Below are positions 42,802 to 54,985 of a stretch of 64,000 bases of DNA, piece by piece (position 1 is the first letter of the stretch; every line of letters begins with the position of its first letter). Both the position numbers and the translations under genes were made by a program. This DNA is from Gordionus sp. m RMFG-2023 (taxonomy: Eukaryota > Nematomorpha > Gordioida > Chordodea > Parachordodidae), in the NCBI RefSeq assembly GCF_954871325.1, contig NC_088775.1, positions 68,797,561 through 68,861,560 on the forward strand, read 5' to 3'. The notes below the pieces were generated by a model that was given only the letters and a program-made list of their open reading frames with translations, did not search any database and was not told the DNA's origin.

Positions 42802-43350
42802 ACAATTATTCTTTACAAGACTATAGCTAAAACCATCTGGAACCTTACTCAAAATATTTATTCCAGCCTATTTTAAGTAAAATTATTTAAAATGTTTTAA
42901 GTTGATATTATTGCAATTGTTATTATCGTTTATAATAAATATACATTAAATTATATAAAAACATTTTAAAAATAAGCATTTCTACTTTTTAATTTTAAAT
43001 ATCAAATACTATTATGACGATTCTTACATTTACAGGTTGTAATATTACATATAAAATTATTTTTGAAGACTCTGAGATGAGTATTATGATAATTGTCACT
43101 TTTATAAGTTTTATAATCATGGAAGTTACCTCAAAACATTTCAAATATTTATTCCAATCTAAGTAACTAATTTGAAAGGCTTTGAGTTGGGTATTAGAAC
43201 AATTTTCTACATTTTTAAAATAATCATTTTTACTTAGAATATCAAAAAATATAAAATGAGTATTATGACAATAATCACATTTCCAAAAGAGTCAAGAAAT
43301 ATTGTTTACCTAAGAAATTGTAGGTTTGATCATCATAAATAAAATAAAAA
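42802..43350. repeat. Decayed repeats with ATTATGACAATTGTCAC-like cores
   Basis: TATTATGACAATTATTC, TATTATGATAATTGTCACTTTTATA and TATTATGACAATAATCAC recur every 100-250 bp. They resemble the palindromic satellite cores at 15540-17415 but lack the rest of that unit. Non-coding. Confidence 0.45.
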
Positions 43351-44490
43351 AAGATGTCAACTCAACAATTTTATTTTGAAAAATTCATAAATGATTTGGT
43401 CATAAAAGATTTTTCGACCAAAAATCATTATTTTATAAAAATTAAAAAATTTGCTCACAATCACAAAGGATTTTTTTATATAAAAATCTTCAATTTTATT
43501 AATTTTCAAAAAAAATTTGGGCGAAAAAAAAATCTTTCAATTCTCATTTAAAGATTTAATACCCTGAAATAAAATCCGCCATTTTGTTAAAATTTGGTAG
43601 AGGAAAATAATAAATATATTATTAAAAAATCAATTAAATACTAAATATCGGATAATTGCGAAATGTTATTTATGCCATTTATATGCTTTTATGTTTAAGA
43701 GATGGGGAACACTTTCCTTCTTTTATATATTAAATTAGTAATATCGATTTTTTATTTTACACAACTTTCTATTCAATTCCACAAATAAAAATTAGAGAAA
43801 AAATGTAACTTGAAATAAAAAATATATAATGATCCATTGGAAAACTGTATTGTATGGGTTGAGTCAGGCAAATATTTTTTTATTTTAATCATATTTATTT
43901 ACAGATTCTATGAACATCATTACTCAATATTGAAAGTAATCATAACTTACACTAAAGAAATTAAACTTAAAATCAGCCATCACCCACCTTTAAAGTAATT
44001 AAATTATACTGTAGTTCTCGGGTATAGGCTCTTTTTTTGCCCCACTCTTTTTAATAAGCCTATAGAGGTTTTGCACCTACAAGTACGTGCGGCTTGCCCA
44101 CAAACGTGTAGAGGGCTCCTCATATTTTTTACTTTTATACCCAAATTATATTATTCCAATTAGATGGAAATGAGGAAAACCTAGCGTAGCTCTGTTGAAC
44201 CTTCAACGCTAGAGGGCAGAAGCGCTATATATCACGTATCACGTAAAAAATGAACAAATGTTACGTTAAATATATGAATAAATAGACAAAATTAGCATTC
44301 AATAAAAATGAATATAGTCATAAACTAATAAGTCTATTTTTAATGAATAACTGAAAAGCTTTGTCACTTCCATTTTGAATTCGAGATTAGTGTTAATTAA
44401 AAAATTTGTGAATTTAGGTTTCCCAGCGGACATCAATTTTACAATTCAGGATTTTAGTAAAGTAAGAATATAATGTAAGAAAATTCATTT
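43351..44490. other. AT-rich stretch, with a GC-richer repeat piece at 44030-44230
   Basis: 44030-44230 (TATAGAGGTTTTGCACC, GTGCGGCTTGCCC, GTAGAGGGCTCC, TTCAACGCTAGAGGGCAGAA) is more GC-rich and looks like an old dispersed element. No protein or partner copy is recognised here. Confidence 0.35.
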
Positions 44491-44494
44491 ATTA

Positions 44495-46461
44495 CACTGT
44501 GTGACAAATTTCGACTTAATTTTTTGGGAGAAAACAAAATAAACATGTGTTAAGACAGTTTTTTGTGCATATTCTAAATCCGCTGTCAGTTTTTTTCTAG
44601 TACGTCAGGTTATTTATTTATTTTAGGTTAAAGTGGCCAAAAAGGTCATTTTTAGCACTTTTTGAAGGTTTATAACTTCGGTTCTAATGATCCATACAAC
44701 TAAAAAAATATCTTAATTTTTGCAGCAAACCTTCCTTATTATTATTATACATTTTTTTTTATAAAATCCTTACTCAATTTTTAAACAACCTATATTTTTT
44801 AAATTTACCTTTATTTATAAAATCTTTATATTTATTGGTACGATTCCCAAACAATTTATTTCAAATGAAATAGTTATATTTCTCATATTTAAATAAATAT
44901 ATTATGCTAATCTAACCTATCTTATATTTTACTTTTAATAAACCTTTTATCGGTCAGTTATCCCAACCCCTCCTTCATTATTATATAGGATTTAACTTGT
45001 AATATACAATAAATTTATTGAATTTAAAACAAATTAAACAATAACATAAAATTTATCAAATTTAAAAACATTTACTGGTAAATCTAATTGTATGCATATT
45101 ATATTTTACCGGATAAACAACCGACGAAATTTCAGGATAACGAATTTTCTTCTTATTTTTTTTGTTAAACCCAAATGTACTAATCGAGCAAAAATAACAA
45201 TTCCACGAATGATTTCTTGCTACGTGCCAAAATGCAGGTTTCGAATAAGGCAAATATGACCGTTTTCCATTTACCCATGAATTAAAAGAATTATAACATG
45301 TTTTACATATGTAATTAGAGGCAAATGGTTTATCCAAATCGCAGAGTGGAATATTGTAATAAATTTCATAAATCCTTTGAATGATTGGAGAAATTGGACA
45401 TTTTTGTGCGGGCAATATTTAGAGACACACTTTAAACAAGGGGACCTCGGCATTAATTTTTTGTAGAATATTATATAAGGAGGTAATTTGAATAATATTT
45501 AAAATCCAATTTAAAAAAAATTAATGAAAGAAATTAAATGTTTATGAAAAATTAAGCGCGAAATAAAATATTCTTCTACTTTCTTACTACTCGTTATTTG
45601 GCATTATTATTTATTGCCCATACTACGGGTTCAAGGTACTCCATTGGAAAATCATATATTTTGATATAAATTGAGTAAAAAAAACAAATATTCTTAAATA
45701 CATCTAAAAAAGATAAATATTAATAAAAAATATGAAAAAATTACCAATTATTGAATTTTAAATGAATTTAGCTTAAAAAAGGCTCAATTCAAAAAGAGTA
45801 CAAATTAAAAAAAGTGGGTACAGATATCTGATTTTGGTATAAATTAATCATAAATGCATAAAATATTACTAAATACAACTAAAAAAGATAAATATTACCT
45901 TAATTTTGCTTTAAAAATGCTTAATGCAGAGAAAATTCAATAAAGTGTACAAATTTAAAAGTTCGAAAATATCTGTACAGACTTTTTTAATTTATAGATT
46001 TTGGTTGAATTTTCATGGCATAGAGTACTTTTGAAACATAATTAGAATTAATATATAATCTTGAGCATATTTGAAACAAAATTATATAAAATTTATCTTC
46101 TAAAGTTAATAATTTTGATAGTAATTTAAATTGAAAACTTAAGACCCCCAAAACGAAATTCTTTACCATTTTTCTCAAATACCAATCGATAAAAAATTAT
46201 AAAATTTAGTAAATTTATAAAGAAATATAAGTTTAACACTATCACCAATTTTCAGGGATTTTTATTCGATACTTTTTAAAATATATCCGTATAAAGACCT
46301 AAATTTTACCATTTTTGAGATTTCGAAAAGTTGTCTTTATACGGTAATATTTTTAAAACTTGACGTGTAGGGAAAATTTTAAAAACGGATTAGAACTCAG
46401 CGTCAAATTCTGCATCAAAACTTGTTTTCATTTTTTCTCCCATTTTTCTTGTCACACAGTG
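44495..46461 (-). mobile_element. TIR DNA transposon with CACTGTGTGACAA ends
   Basis: The left end is CACTGTGTGACAAATTTCG and the right end, inverted, is CACTGTGTGACAAGAAAAA; both continue into GGGAGAAAA about 15-25 bp inward. Flanks are TTATTA and AATAAT, which do not give a clear duplication. The minus strand holds a Cys-rich protein relic (45062-45453). Two about 190 bp direct repeats (AAATACATCTAAAAAAGATA) lie at 45690-45970. The superfamily is not assigned. Confidence 0.75.
45062..45453 (-). pseudogene. Cys-rich protein relic of a repetitive animal ORF family
   Basis: The 117-residue frame 45062-45415 contains NYICKTCYNSFNSWVNGKR, then WHVARNHSWNCYFC and YPEISSVVYPV. I recognise the pattern C-x2-CY-x3-N-x-W-x-NGKR, then W-x6-H-x3-CYFC and YP-x-I-S-x-V-x-PV from a multicopy protein family in cnidarians, insects and others that travels with DNA transposons. 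An overlapping frame begins PRSPCLKCVSKYC. Paired cysteines suggest zinc binding. Its enzymatic role is not known to me. Only the N-terminal portion is present, so this copy is incomplete. Confidence 0.55.
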
Positions 46462-47300
46462 AATAATATTATCACTAATAAATTATTCAAATCAAATTTA
46501 TCAATAGTTTTATACAACATTTGATAAGTGATACTCGGATACTCCGAAAGTTTATTAAACAAGCTAGGCTCAAAATCAAAATTAAACATAAAGCCCATTT
46601 CATTACCTTAAAAATTTATATTATTGTATATTTGCCGTGCAAACAAAAAATTTTAAAATATTAAAAAAAAAAAATTTTTTACTTTATAAAAACTAATTAA
46701 TCTAGAATTTTATCAAATTTTAAAATTAATTAATCAAAAATATTTATGGATAGTACTTGAGTTGTGGTTTCAAAGCAAAATTCAAAATATATATTTAAAA
46801 AAATTGGTTTTTACCTTTTTAATAACGAATAACTCCAGGATTTTGTATCCTGGTCACGGCACCAACTGACAAAATAGGAGGTGAACTAACCAAAATTAGA
46901 ACGTAAAAAAAATACTTAAAAAGAAACAAGACTCAACTTATAACTTAAATTAATCAACATCAAGTCTCTAAATTAATAAGAAATATTAAATTAATAAAAC
47001 TCAAAAAATATCTTTATTATTCAAAAATTCATAAAATTTATTTGCAAAAAATTAATTATCGTTAAAAAAAATTTATCATGTAAAAAAATTAATGATCCAA
47101 AAAAATATTAATTATCATGGAGAAAAAATTAATGAATCATAATCATCATTTTACAAAAAAAATGATAATAATCAAAATGTCAATCATTAATAATCTAAAA
47201 AAAAATATCAATATTTTACAAACTAGGACAATTACTATAATAAAAAATTATATATATATATAAAATATTAAAACTTATATATAAAAAAAAATATTCATTA
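46462..47300. other. AT-rich stretch without recognised genes
   Basis: It contains a short GC-richer patch at 46840-46890 (CCAGGATTTTGTATCCTGG, itself a hairpin) and runs of AATTAATTATC-like simple repeats at 47040-47200. Nothing coding is supported. Confidence 0.4.
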
Positions 47301-48375
47301 AATATTATGTCCGAGTTTATCAATAATCCAGACAAATTTTGATATTACAATGCATCTCAAAGAATCTGCCATTTTTATTTTCAATGGAATTGGTTTATTT
47401 TATTTTATTATACTAATTTTAAAAATTTTAGATTAATATTAATAGTGATGAAGAGGAAGAGGAAGAAGTAATAATTAAAGAAGCATCAACAAGTTCAGAC
47501 ATTGATTTTCCATTGGCAATTTATAGAGCAAATTTTAAAATAATATCTTAAAATAAATAAAACAAATCTCTGATAGTAAAATGTTTGCCATATCTACTAC
47601 CAAAAAATACGAAAATTTCAGTTAGCATTACCTCAACTTGCAATGTAAAACATTACTAAATGTTTACAATTGTAATTTTAAACTTCAAGAGAAAACATCA
47701 AACACTGTTAATGAAAAAAACAATTAATACAAAGATTAGTTGATGAATTATCAAGGTCTTTAACTGATTGCAAACAAATAACCTGTGAAAAAATAATAAT
47801 AATTTAATATCCTTTTCAGTACCTCAAAGAAGCAGATATGATTGTTAATAATGATTTAAATTTTGATACTCAACAAATTTTAAATAATTTTTTCAAAAAT
47901 GAATGTCGAGATTTTAGTATTTTTAAAGAATATCCTGTTATAAAATTGTTATTCATAAAATATAACCACGCAATTCCTTCAAGGGCCCCGATAGAAAGAC
48001 TTTTTAGTGTAGTTAAAAATGTCTTTACAGATAAACGAGGATGCCATAATGACCAAAATTTTGAAAATATTTTATAACTGAAATCTAATAATTATTTATA
48101 ATCATTTTCATATATTAAAATAAAATCTAAAAATTATTATTTTAGTTATAATTTGAAAAATGTGATATCAATTCAATTATTTTTTTAGCTCATTTCATGA
48201 ATTTTCACAATAGAATCGCAATTTAGGTATATGCAAACCTTATATAAGAGTATAATAAAAATTTTATCTATATCTAGATGCATTTTAAAATTGTATCTGC
48301 ATCTAGATAACTTTTTAGACGATGTATATCTGTATATCCATTTAAAAAGAATCTTATAACAACTCTGCTGTTTAT
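47300..48375 (+). mobile_element. hAT remnant with right terminus, left end not found
   Basis: The right end at 48375, inverted, is CAGAGTTGTTATAAGATTC, and the preceding GATAC/AGATGC-rich subterminal repeats (48240-48340) match the hATs at 13879-15486 and 29345-31645. Transposase pieces read on the plus strand, ending in a dimerisation region at 47838-48077. No left terminus or target duplication was identified. Confidence 0.65.
47440..48077 (+). pseudogene. hAT transposase remnant
   Basis: After a T-rich tract and TTTTAG at about 47429, INSDEEEEEEVIIKEAS opens a short acidic frame. At 47838-48077 an open frame contains FKEYPVIKLLFIKYN, then AIPSRAPIERLFSVVKNV and NDQNFENIL, the hAT C-terminal dimerisation motif. 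It is closely similar to the remnant at 14950-15060. Stops lie between the two pieces and the catalytic centre is not recognised. Confidence 0.7.
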
Positions 48376-48689
48376 ACATTTATGTTCATTTTATGTTCAT
48401 GGAAAATTAAATATTGATCAAATATGATTTAGCTGGACTATTAACAAATACTACAATTTTTTAAATATTTTAAAACAAAATAAATTAAAAATTTTATATT
48501 TGCTTTTAAAAAATATTTAAAAAAATTTTTAAAATATTTTGAAAAATACGTGAGAAAAGTATAAGACTAAGTGTGAATATTTTAATTTACTCAAAAAACG
48601 TGATAAAAGCGTGAAGTGTGGGAAGTCGTGATTAAGTAAAAAATTAGGTATGAAATCGTGAGAATCATGACTAAGTCGTGACATCTGGC

Positions 48690-49035
48690 AACCCTACGTC
48701 TAACCATTATTTAAAAAAATTTAACCCACCTTGCTGTGGGTTTAAAAATTATCCACCATCCCATTTATCAAAAATTTGTTAACCCGACTGCCCAATGTTT
48801 GAAATTAATTTGATTGGTTGGTTTGACTATTTATTTTGTGTATTTTTATTTAAACTTATAAAATATGTAATTAAAATGTGTTATTTTAATATACGCCTGT
48901 TCTGCTCATTCTACCCAAAAAATATTTTAAATTCACTAGCCCGTTCTCCCATTAAAAAATATTTTTCACTCCCCCCCCCTCCCCAAATGTTTAAAATTTT
49001 TACCCGTCCTCTCATAGTATGGGCGAGCTAAACCT
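48690..49035. repeat. CCCACC/CCCG repeat fragment (family of 52541-53402)
   Basis: TTAACCCACCTTGCTGTGGG, CCATCCCATTTATC, AACCCGACTGCCCAATG, a C-run and CCGTCCTCTCATAGTATGGGCG resemble the Pro-rich-looking DNA of the hAT at 52541-53402. Ends are missing. Confidence 0.5.
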
Positions 49036-50060
49036 CCCTCTAATAGAATGACTTAAAGCGCAAATTTTATTAGATGAGAAGGGTGGGGAATGTTTTGCAG
49101 GATGGTTTACCAAAAATTTCTGTCATAACTATTTTATTCTGCCTACAGCTCATTAACAGTTGATATTTGGGATGAGAGTAGCGAAGGTAACGGACTGGAC
49201 CTAGAATAATTTGACTGTGTTCCTAAATAAAAAGACCGGTCTTTTTATTATTTTAAAAATATTTCCGTTTTTACCTAATTTAATTCATGTTTTATCATTT
49301 CATTAAATATAAGAGTAATATGTTAAGATATAAGTTTAGACTGCGCCAATATTGTAGTTCAAATCATATAATTCATGCTATTTATTTGCAAATATCAACC
49401 AATATATATCGGATATAAAAAATATAATAGAATTTCTACATCGCAATTAATGTTAGGCAGTCCACCCGATATTCAACATACATATATATATATATAATCA
49501 TTATAAAACATATCTAATTAACGAATATACTATTTCATAATATATAAATAATATAATACCATATATTTCCATTATATCAATTACATGTAATTTCTATATT
49601 ATTACAGTAGGTATTTAAATTTTTTGGAAGTTAATAATTAATTTAATTAATTGACATGGGAAGGTTCTAATTTTTTTTAAACTTTTAATTTAGAAGATCC
49701 TTATAGCAAGAGTTGACAAACAAAAAATACAGCATATATCTAGATTAAATAAAAAATAAAAATATTGTTAAAATAGAATTATATAAATAATGCCTAAAAG
49801 GTTAATTTTTTCATGATAAAAATATTGCTTCAAAAAATAATAAACAATTATTTTGTTACTTGTGGCTCACGATACATTAAATTTTGTACTGCAAGGCAAA
49901 TGAATATATACCTGTGATTTTTATTGAGACAATAAGTAAAATGTTTCTTTGACAAACTTATGTTTTTCATATTGCAAAATAAAAATTATTAGAAGCCTTA
50001 TTTCTAAAACACCCCATATGTGATTCGGAATTTGCCTTCTCAAGCCAAAACAACCTTATA
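49036..50060. other. AT-rich stretch with one 24 bp palindrome
   Basis: A perfect 24 bp palindrome centred on CCGG lies at 49226-49249 (core AAAAAGACCGGTCTTTTT). A TATATA tract lies at 49480-49500. No gene is recognised. Confidence 0.5.
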
Positions 50061-50069
50061 GCTCCCAAA

Positions 50070-52060
50070 TCAACACTGATGAGACAATCAAAGCTGTTAG
50101 ATCTTTCAAAAGAGACTCTTCTGGAGATCTTGATGGCATTCGTACTATCTTCATCCAAAAAACCCAACATTTCATGTAGAGCCCTTTTACAGAACCTTAC
50201 CAGGTTACTAAATATAATTCTTAATGAACCCCTTCCATCGCCTATCATTCCTATTCTTTTTGCCCTCTTTATAGCCCTCAAAAAAAGGACGGAGGTATTC
50301 GCCTAATCTCTGTTGGGTCGTTCTTCCGAAGGACCGTCTCTAAGATCATTGCTTCACGAATAAAGGAATCTCTTTCTTTATTCCTGTCGCCACTTCAACT
50401 AGGGTTTGGTTTTCCTGGAGGCTCTAAAATTTACGCTCAGCTTGCTTGTTTAACTATAGCTAACAGTATACCTGGTGACATGGTCCTAAAACTAGATTTC
50501 AACAATGCCCTTAATACAATAAAACGCCAACACTTCGTTCATTTTGCAACAAATATCCCGAATACTCTACTTACATCCTCCACAGTTATTCGAGCCATAC
50601 TTCTTTAAAATACAATAATAACATAATCGAATATCAAGAGGGAATTTAACAAAGAGACCCCTTAGAACCAGCCCTTTTTTGCATCGGGATCTAAGATAAT
50701 CAAGGAAATTTAATCTAAATCCATCCTTACTTTAAATTCCTGGTATCTAGATGACGGCATTGTCTCGGGCAACCTTTCCAAAATCACGTCCATCCCCCTC
50801 ATCATAGAGAATCTATCACATATTACAGGACTATCTTTCAACCTCCCCAAATGTGAAATTTGCTTCCAAAATCCTACTTCTATCCCTTTAGACATGATAT
50901 ATCACGTCATCAACAGAGACGAGATGACACATCTTGGATCACCTATAGGGGGGTGAAAAGGCCATCGAAATATTTTTAAACAAATCCCCTAACAATTTAA
51001 TTTATCCTAATTAAACACATTATATAATTACATCCCAGCCCATTTAATAAAAAACTATTTCAATATACCTAAAATCCTCTCCGATCTTTAAATGCCGCGA
51101 CTTGCTCGTTTCCCATGAAACCCAAATTAAGGGTCTCCTTGAAAATATATTAAACCTAAAATTTTCCAATTCATTCTGGCTTCAAGCTACCCTTCCCATC
51201 AAGTCTAGTGGTATTGGTATCCGATCCCTGATACAACTTTCCCTCTCAGCCTTTATCTCATCTCGTCCTGCTCAGTCTATCGTCGATAATGGACCCATTC
51301 CTTTAGATACTGACCTCTCGCAGGCCTTCACCTTTTGGGACAGCAATTGCCCACCCACCCTTTGTCGTCCCGCTTCCAGCATTCAAAAAAATTGGAATGC
51401 TCCTCTGATCGCCCGTTCCGTTGAATACCTAATTTCGAACAGGCCCTTTGAGGATAATCCCAATAATTTACTGGTTACGAATGGCTGGAAGCCATTCCCA
51501 GATCCAATCTTGGCCCCCTCTTGACTGGCGAACAGCTACACATTTTCATAGCCCTCCGCCTTGGCTGTAATGCTGTGATTCTCTCCATTTGCATCGACTG
51601 TGGACGACAACCGAATCATAAATCTATTAACTAAATTCTCCTAGCTGCTCTTAAAAATGTTAATATTCCATCCACCCTCGAACCAGTGGGCCTCTCAATC
51701 TAAAACGCCATACGCCCCGATGGCATATCTCTCATTCCCTGGACCAATATTCTCCCACTCGCTTGGGACCCTACCTGTGTCGGTTTTGCCACCAAGTCCA
51801 ACCTCTCATTTTCTGCCATCGAAAGGCCGAATTCCTAAAAAAAAACAAATATGCTTGCCTCACCAACACAATGTTTATCCCAATCGTTACCATACCCTTC
51901 GGAAGTGATGCTCTCAATTTCATTAAAACCATAGGAAAAAATGAGACAAAAATTGTACATAATTTGAAACAGGACAGAGAACCCGAACTCTCGAGATTTT
52001 ACTCAACCAGAATCATTTTTTTTAAATTTCGGGTTTCAAAATTGTTTGTAAAACTTTACC
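50070..52060 (+). mobile_element. LINE (non-LTR retrotransposon), 5'-truncated, decayed, GC-richer than surroundings
   Basis: Plus-strand peptides follow one reverse transcriptase in order: SFKRDSSGDLDGIRTIFIQ (about 50094), KKDGGIRLISVGSFFRR (about 50282), PLQLGFGFPGGSKIYAQLA (about 50391), GDMVLKLDFNNAL (about 50475), WYLDDGIVSG (about 50741; the F/YxDD catalytic box), HLGSPIGG (about 50930), an open frame 51102-51524 with FWLQATLPIKSSGIGIRSL, and a C-terminal RPDGISLIPW (about 51713). An endonuclease domain upstream was not seen, so the 5' end is probably cut. Several stops and frame changes separate the pieces (open frames only up to 140 codons). The clade is not assigned. Base composition is near 40 percent GC against far lower flanks. 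Confidence 0.85.
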
Positions 52061-52540
52061 GCTATATTTTGTAAAATATGGTTATCAAATACTTCGGAAG
52101 TCCATTATTTATCAATAAATGTATTCTACATATTATTAAAATTGACTTTCACATAAAATTATAAATAGATCGTAATGGTTGGCCTACGTATTAATTTGAT
52201 TAAAATCATTCTTTTATGCGTTTATATCTAATATCCCTTAGTATAAATTAAGATTTAGGATATTTATAAATTATCTGTCAAATTTCAAACCTTGTTAAGT
52301 AGTCTATATAGTAGCCAGGTCTTCAACATATTTTAACAGAATGTTGGGTTGGGTAGAATTTTAAGTAATAAAAGAGAATAAGGATAAAACAATTTTTTTA
52401 ATCATTTTTCAGTTCCAATCCTGAACTCGAAATATATAAAATGCAGTGTTCTTAATCTATCGCCTTATTCTATATCTATTTTTTTTAATATCGATCGCGC
52501 TACCTTTTTTTAAAAAAAGAACGATAGCGGTAGCTCGCTA
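52061..52540. other. AT-rich flank with GCGATAGCGG/CGCTACC inverted piece
   Basis: ATCGCGCTACCTTTTTTT and AAAAAAAGAACGATAGCGGTAGC near 52490-52535 form an imperfect hairpin; GCTCGCTA here is duplicated beyond the following hAT. No gene is seen. Confidence 0.35.
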
Positions 52541-53402
52541 AGAGGTCTGCATTGGGTTTTTGGGCCATAAGCCCTCCTATCCAAGGTTTAAAAAAATTAT
52601 ATTCCACCCGCCAAGCCCGCCCATAGTTTTCAAAAAAATATACGCACCCGCTGGCTCATTAGTCTAAAAATATTTTACCCGCCCATCCATTATTTATAAA
52701 AAATTTTACCCAAGTCCGATATTATAAAATTTAATTATAGCCATTCTTTCAATTTTTTAAGCATCTAATAAAAAAAAATTCAGCATTACATCTTTACAAA
52801 AAGTTTTATAGGAAATTACTATATTAAGATTAAAAAAATATTCAATTTAAATTATGGATAATTTATTTGATAAAATAAATTATTTATGAAAAAATTAAAA
52901 TATAAAATTGATATTATATAAAATAATAATGAATCGACATTTTCTGGATTCAAACACCTTATTTATTCTAAAAACCTTCCAATAATGCTAAATCTTCGTA
53001 CAGAAAAAGCGCTAGTTACAGGAATTTCCAATATTTTTCTTGCTAATCTAGATAGCTTTGACAAATCTCTTTCTTGTTGTTTACACCAAAGTAGTTTTAA
53101 ATATATAAATATGTTTATTTATTTTAAGAAAAAAGTTTTGTGATATCAAAAAAGGACATTTTAATATTTAATATCCAAAAAAGTTCATATGAACAATTTT
53201 TTATAAATATTTACATAAATGATTTTTATTTTTTTTAACCCGCCCGCCCATTGTTTAAATTTCTTAACCCGCCCACCCACCCGCCCATATTTTAACCTTT
53301 TTAACCCGTTGGCCTACCCATTCTTAAAAAAATTTTGCCCGCCCACTTAGATGGGCGGGCTTAGGTGGGCAGTCAAAAAACCCACCCAATGCAGACCTTT
53401 AA
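52541..53402 (-). mobile_element. hAT element with AGAGGTCTGCATTGGG ends and CCCGCCC repeats
   Basis: The left end is AGAGGTCTGCATTGGGTTT and the right end, inverted, is TTAAAGGTCTGCATTGGG. Flanks GCTCGCTA (52533-52540) and ACTCGCTA (53403-53410) are an 8 bp duplication with one mismatch. Subterminal parts carry many CCCGCCCA/CCCACCC blocks. A hAT dimerisation relic reads on the minus strand inside. Fragments of the family lie at 30215-30410 and 48690-49035. Confidence 0.8.
52930..53110 (-). pseudogene. hAT dimerisation-domain remnant
   Basis: On the minus strand, WCKQQERDLSKLSRLARKIL and EIPVTSAFSVRRFSIIGRF match the hAT C-terminus (WWKxNxxxxPxLxxLARxxLxIPxTSAxSERxFSxxG). The usual Ser-Glu-Arg is Ser-Val-Arg here. 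Only this piece of the transposase remains. Confidence 0.65.
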
Positions 53403-53672
53403 ACTCGCTACTAAAAAAATAGCAAAATTATTAATATAATTTTATAATTAATTCTAAAATCATAATCTTTTTATTTTATTTTATTTTGAAATTTACATTT
53501 ACATTTAAAAATACGCATAATAAATATATTTTTTAAAAAAAATTAAAAATTTTAAACAGCAGTAGAGATTGATATTGAAGGTAATTTTGGTACAGATCAT
53601 ATCAACAAAGTTATATCCCTGGAAAATGATGATAATATGGAATTTCCTATTCAAAAATTCACAAAATATTTT

Positions 53673-53897
53673 TGTTAGAGATGGACAATATTTAGAATCA
53701 TTAAATTTGTTTTTTATATACATTCATACATTAATTTGTTATAATTATTAAATTAACCATTTTTAGCATTAACATTTTTAGGTTAATTGATTGTGAATTG
53801 ATATAAATACATGTTAGAAAAATATAAAATTTAGTAATAAAGTATTATGTGATAAAATATTTAAAAAACTTATTTGTTGCCTTCTATCAAACTTTTA
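53673..53897 (+). repeat. Left LTR
   Basis: 225 bp, matching 55685-55908 with only a handful of differences. It contains TTAACCATTTTTAGCATTAA and AGTATTATGTGATAAAATAT and ends ATCAAACTTTTA. Confidence 0.9.
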
Positions 53898-54179
53898 TGA
53901 TGGCAGCGGAAAAAGTATCAATGGACACTGGAATGGTGGAAATGGACATTGGATTACTCTAAATGAAATAAATATCAAGTTAAATATCATAATTCTGAAA
54001 GATTAGATTATAAATTCTATTGGATATCATGTAAGAAATTACAAATTAGCAATGAAACCATTCGAAATAAAATAAAAAAAAAATGATATAATTATAAGCA
54101 CAAATAAAAATAATTATAAAATAAAGTACATATTTGATGAACTTAAATTTTTTTTGAAATAAAGTAAAATTTAATTGAT

Positions 54180-54985
54180 ATGAATTATCCTATTTGGAGT
54201 GAAGACAATATAAGGAATTATATTGACGAAGTAGAAAATTTTTTTTTAATTAATGAAGTTAGAAATAGCAGCAGATATTTAATTTATAAACTGCCTGATC
54301 ATCTATATGTAAAGATGAAGGCATTTGAACCAAGTGACAGAGATTCAACTTTTGAGGAAGCTATTACTATATTGAAATTATTATGTAACTATAAAGTAAG
54401 AGCAAATATAAAAGTCAATGATACTAATATTAGAGAAAACATTAAAATTAAAGAAACTCTTATAATAAATTCAAAATGTGAAAATAATTATTGTGATGAT
54501 TATAAAGACAATGAAATGTCTATAAAGTCGATTATACTAATATTAGAGAAAACATTAAAATTAAAGAAACTCTTATAATAAATTCAAAATGTGAAAATAA
54601 TTATTGTGATGATTATAAAGACAATGAAATGTCTATAAAAGTCGATGATACTAATATTAGAGAAAACATTAATATTAAGGAAACTCTTATAATAAATTCA
54701 AAATGTGAAAATAATTATTGTGATGATTATAAAGACAATGAAATGTCAACTAATGAAAATTTTCAGTATAATGACTTTAATAACTATGAAATTTTAAATA
54801 AAGAAAACTTTGATTATACAAATATAACAAGTAACACAAATGAAATAGATGAAATCTCTATATGGAAAACTTTAAATAAAATAGAATCCACGATTTATAG
54901 TAAAAAAAGTAATTGTAGGAACTGTGAAATCTTATTTATACTTAAGATGAAAGGATTTAAATTTAAAAATCTCTTAAAGTTTTAA
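54180..54985 (+). other. Gag-like region of the LTR element with internal tandem repeat
   Basis: The first part (54180-54400) contains IWSEDNIRNYIDEVENFFLI and LIYKLPDHLYVKMKAFEP, a layout resembling the start of Gypsy-like Gag proteins; similarity is weak. A tandem repeat of about 115 bp (three units, 54400-54750; peptide TNIRENIKIKETLIINSKC) follows. The remainder is Asn/Glu-rich without a recognised zinc knuckle. This is part of a fossil element. Confidence 0.5.

Noticed and set aside
43354-43551. 65-codon plus-strand frame starting MSTQQFYFEKF
   Set aside because: Lys/Phe/Ile-rich composition expected from AT-rich DNA, no splice context, no recognised family.
49967-50281. 104-codon minus-strand frame
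   Set aside because: The plus strand here carries LINE reverse transcriptase peptides (SFKRDSSGDLDGIRTIF), so this is its shadow.
50710-50895. 61-codon minus-strand frame
   Set aside because: It is antisense to the LINE reverse transcriptase segment WYLDDGIVSG.
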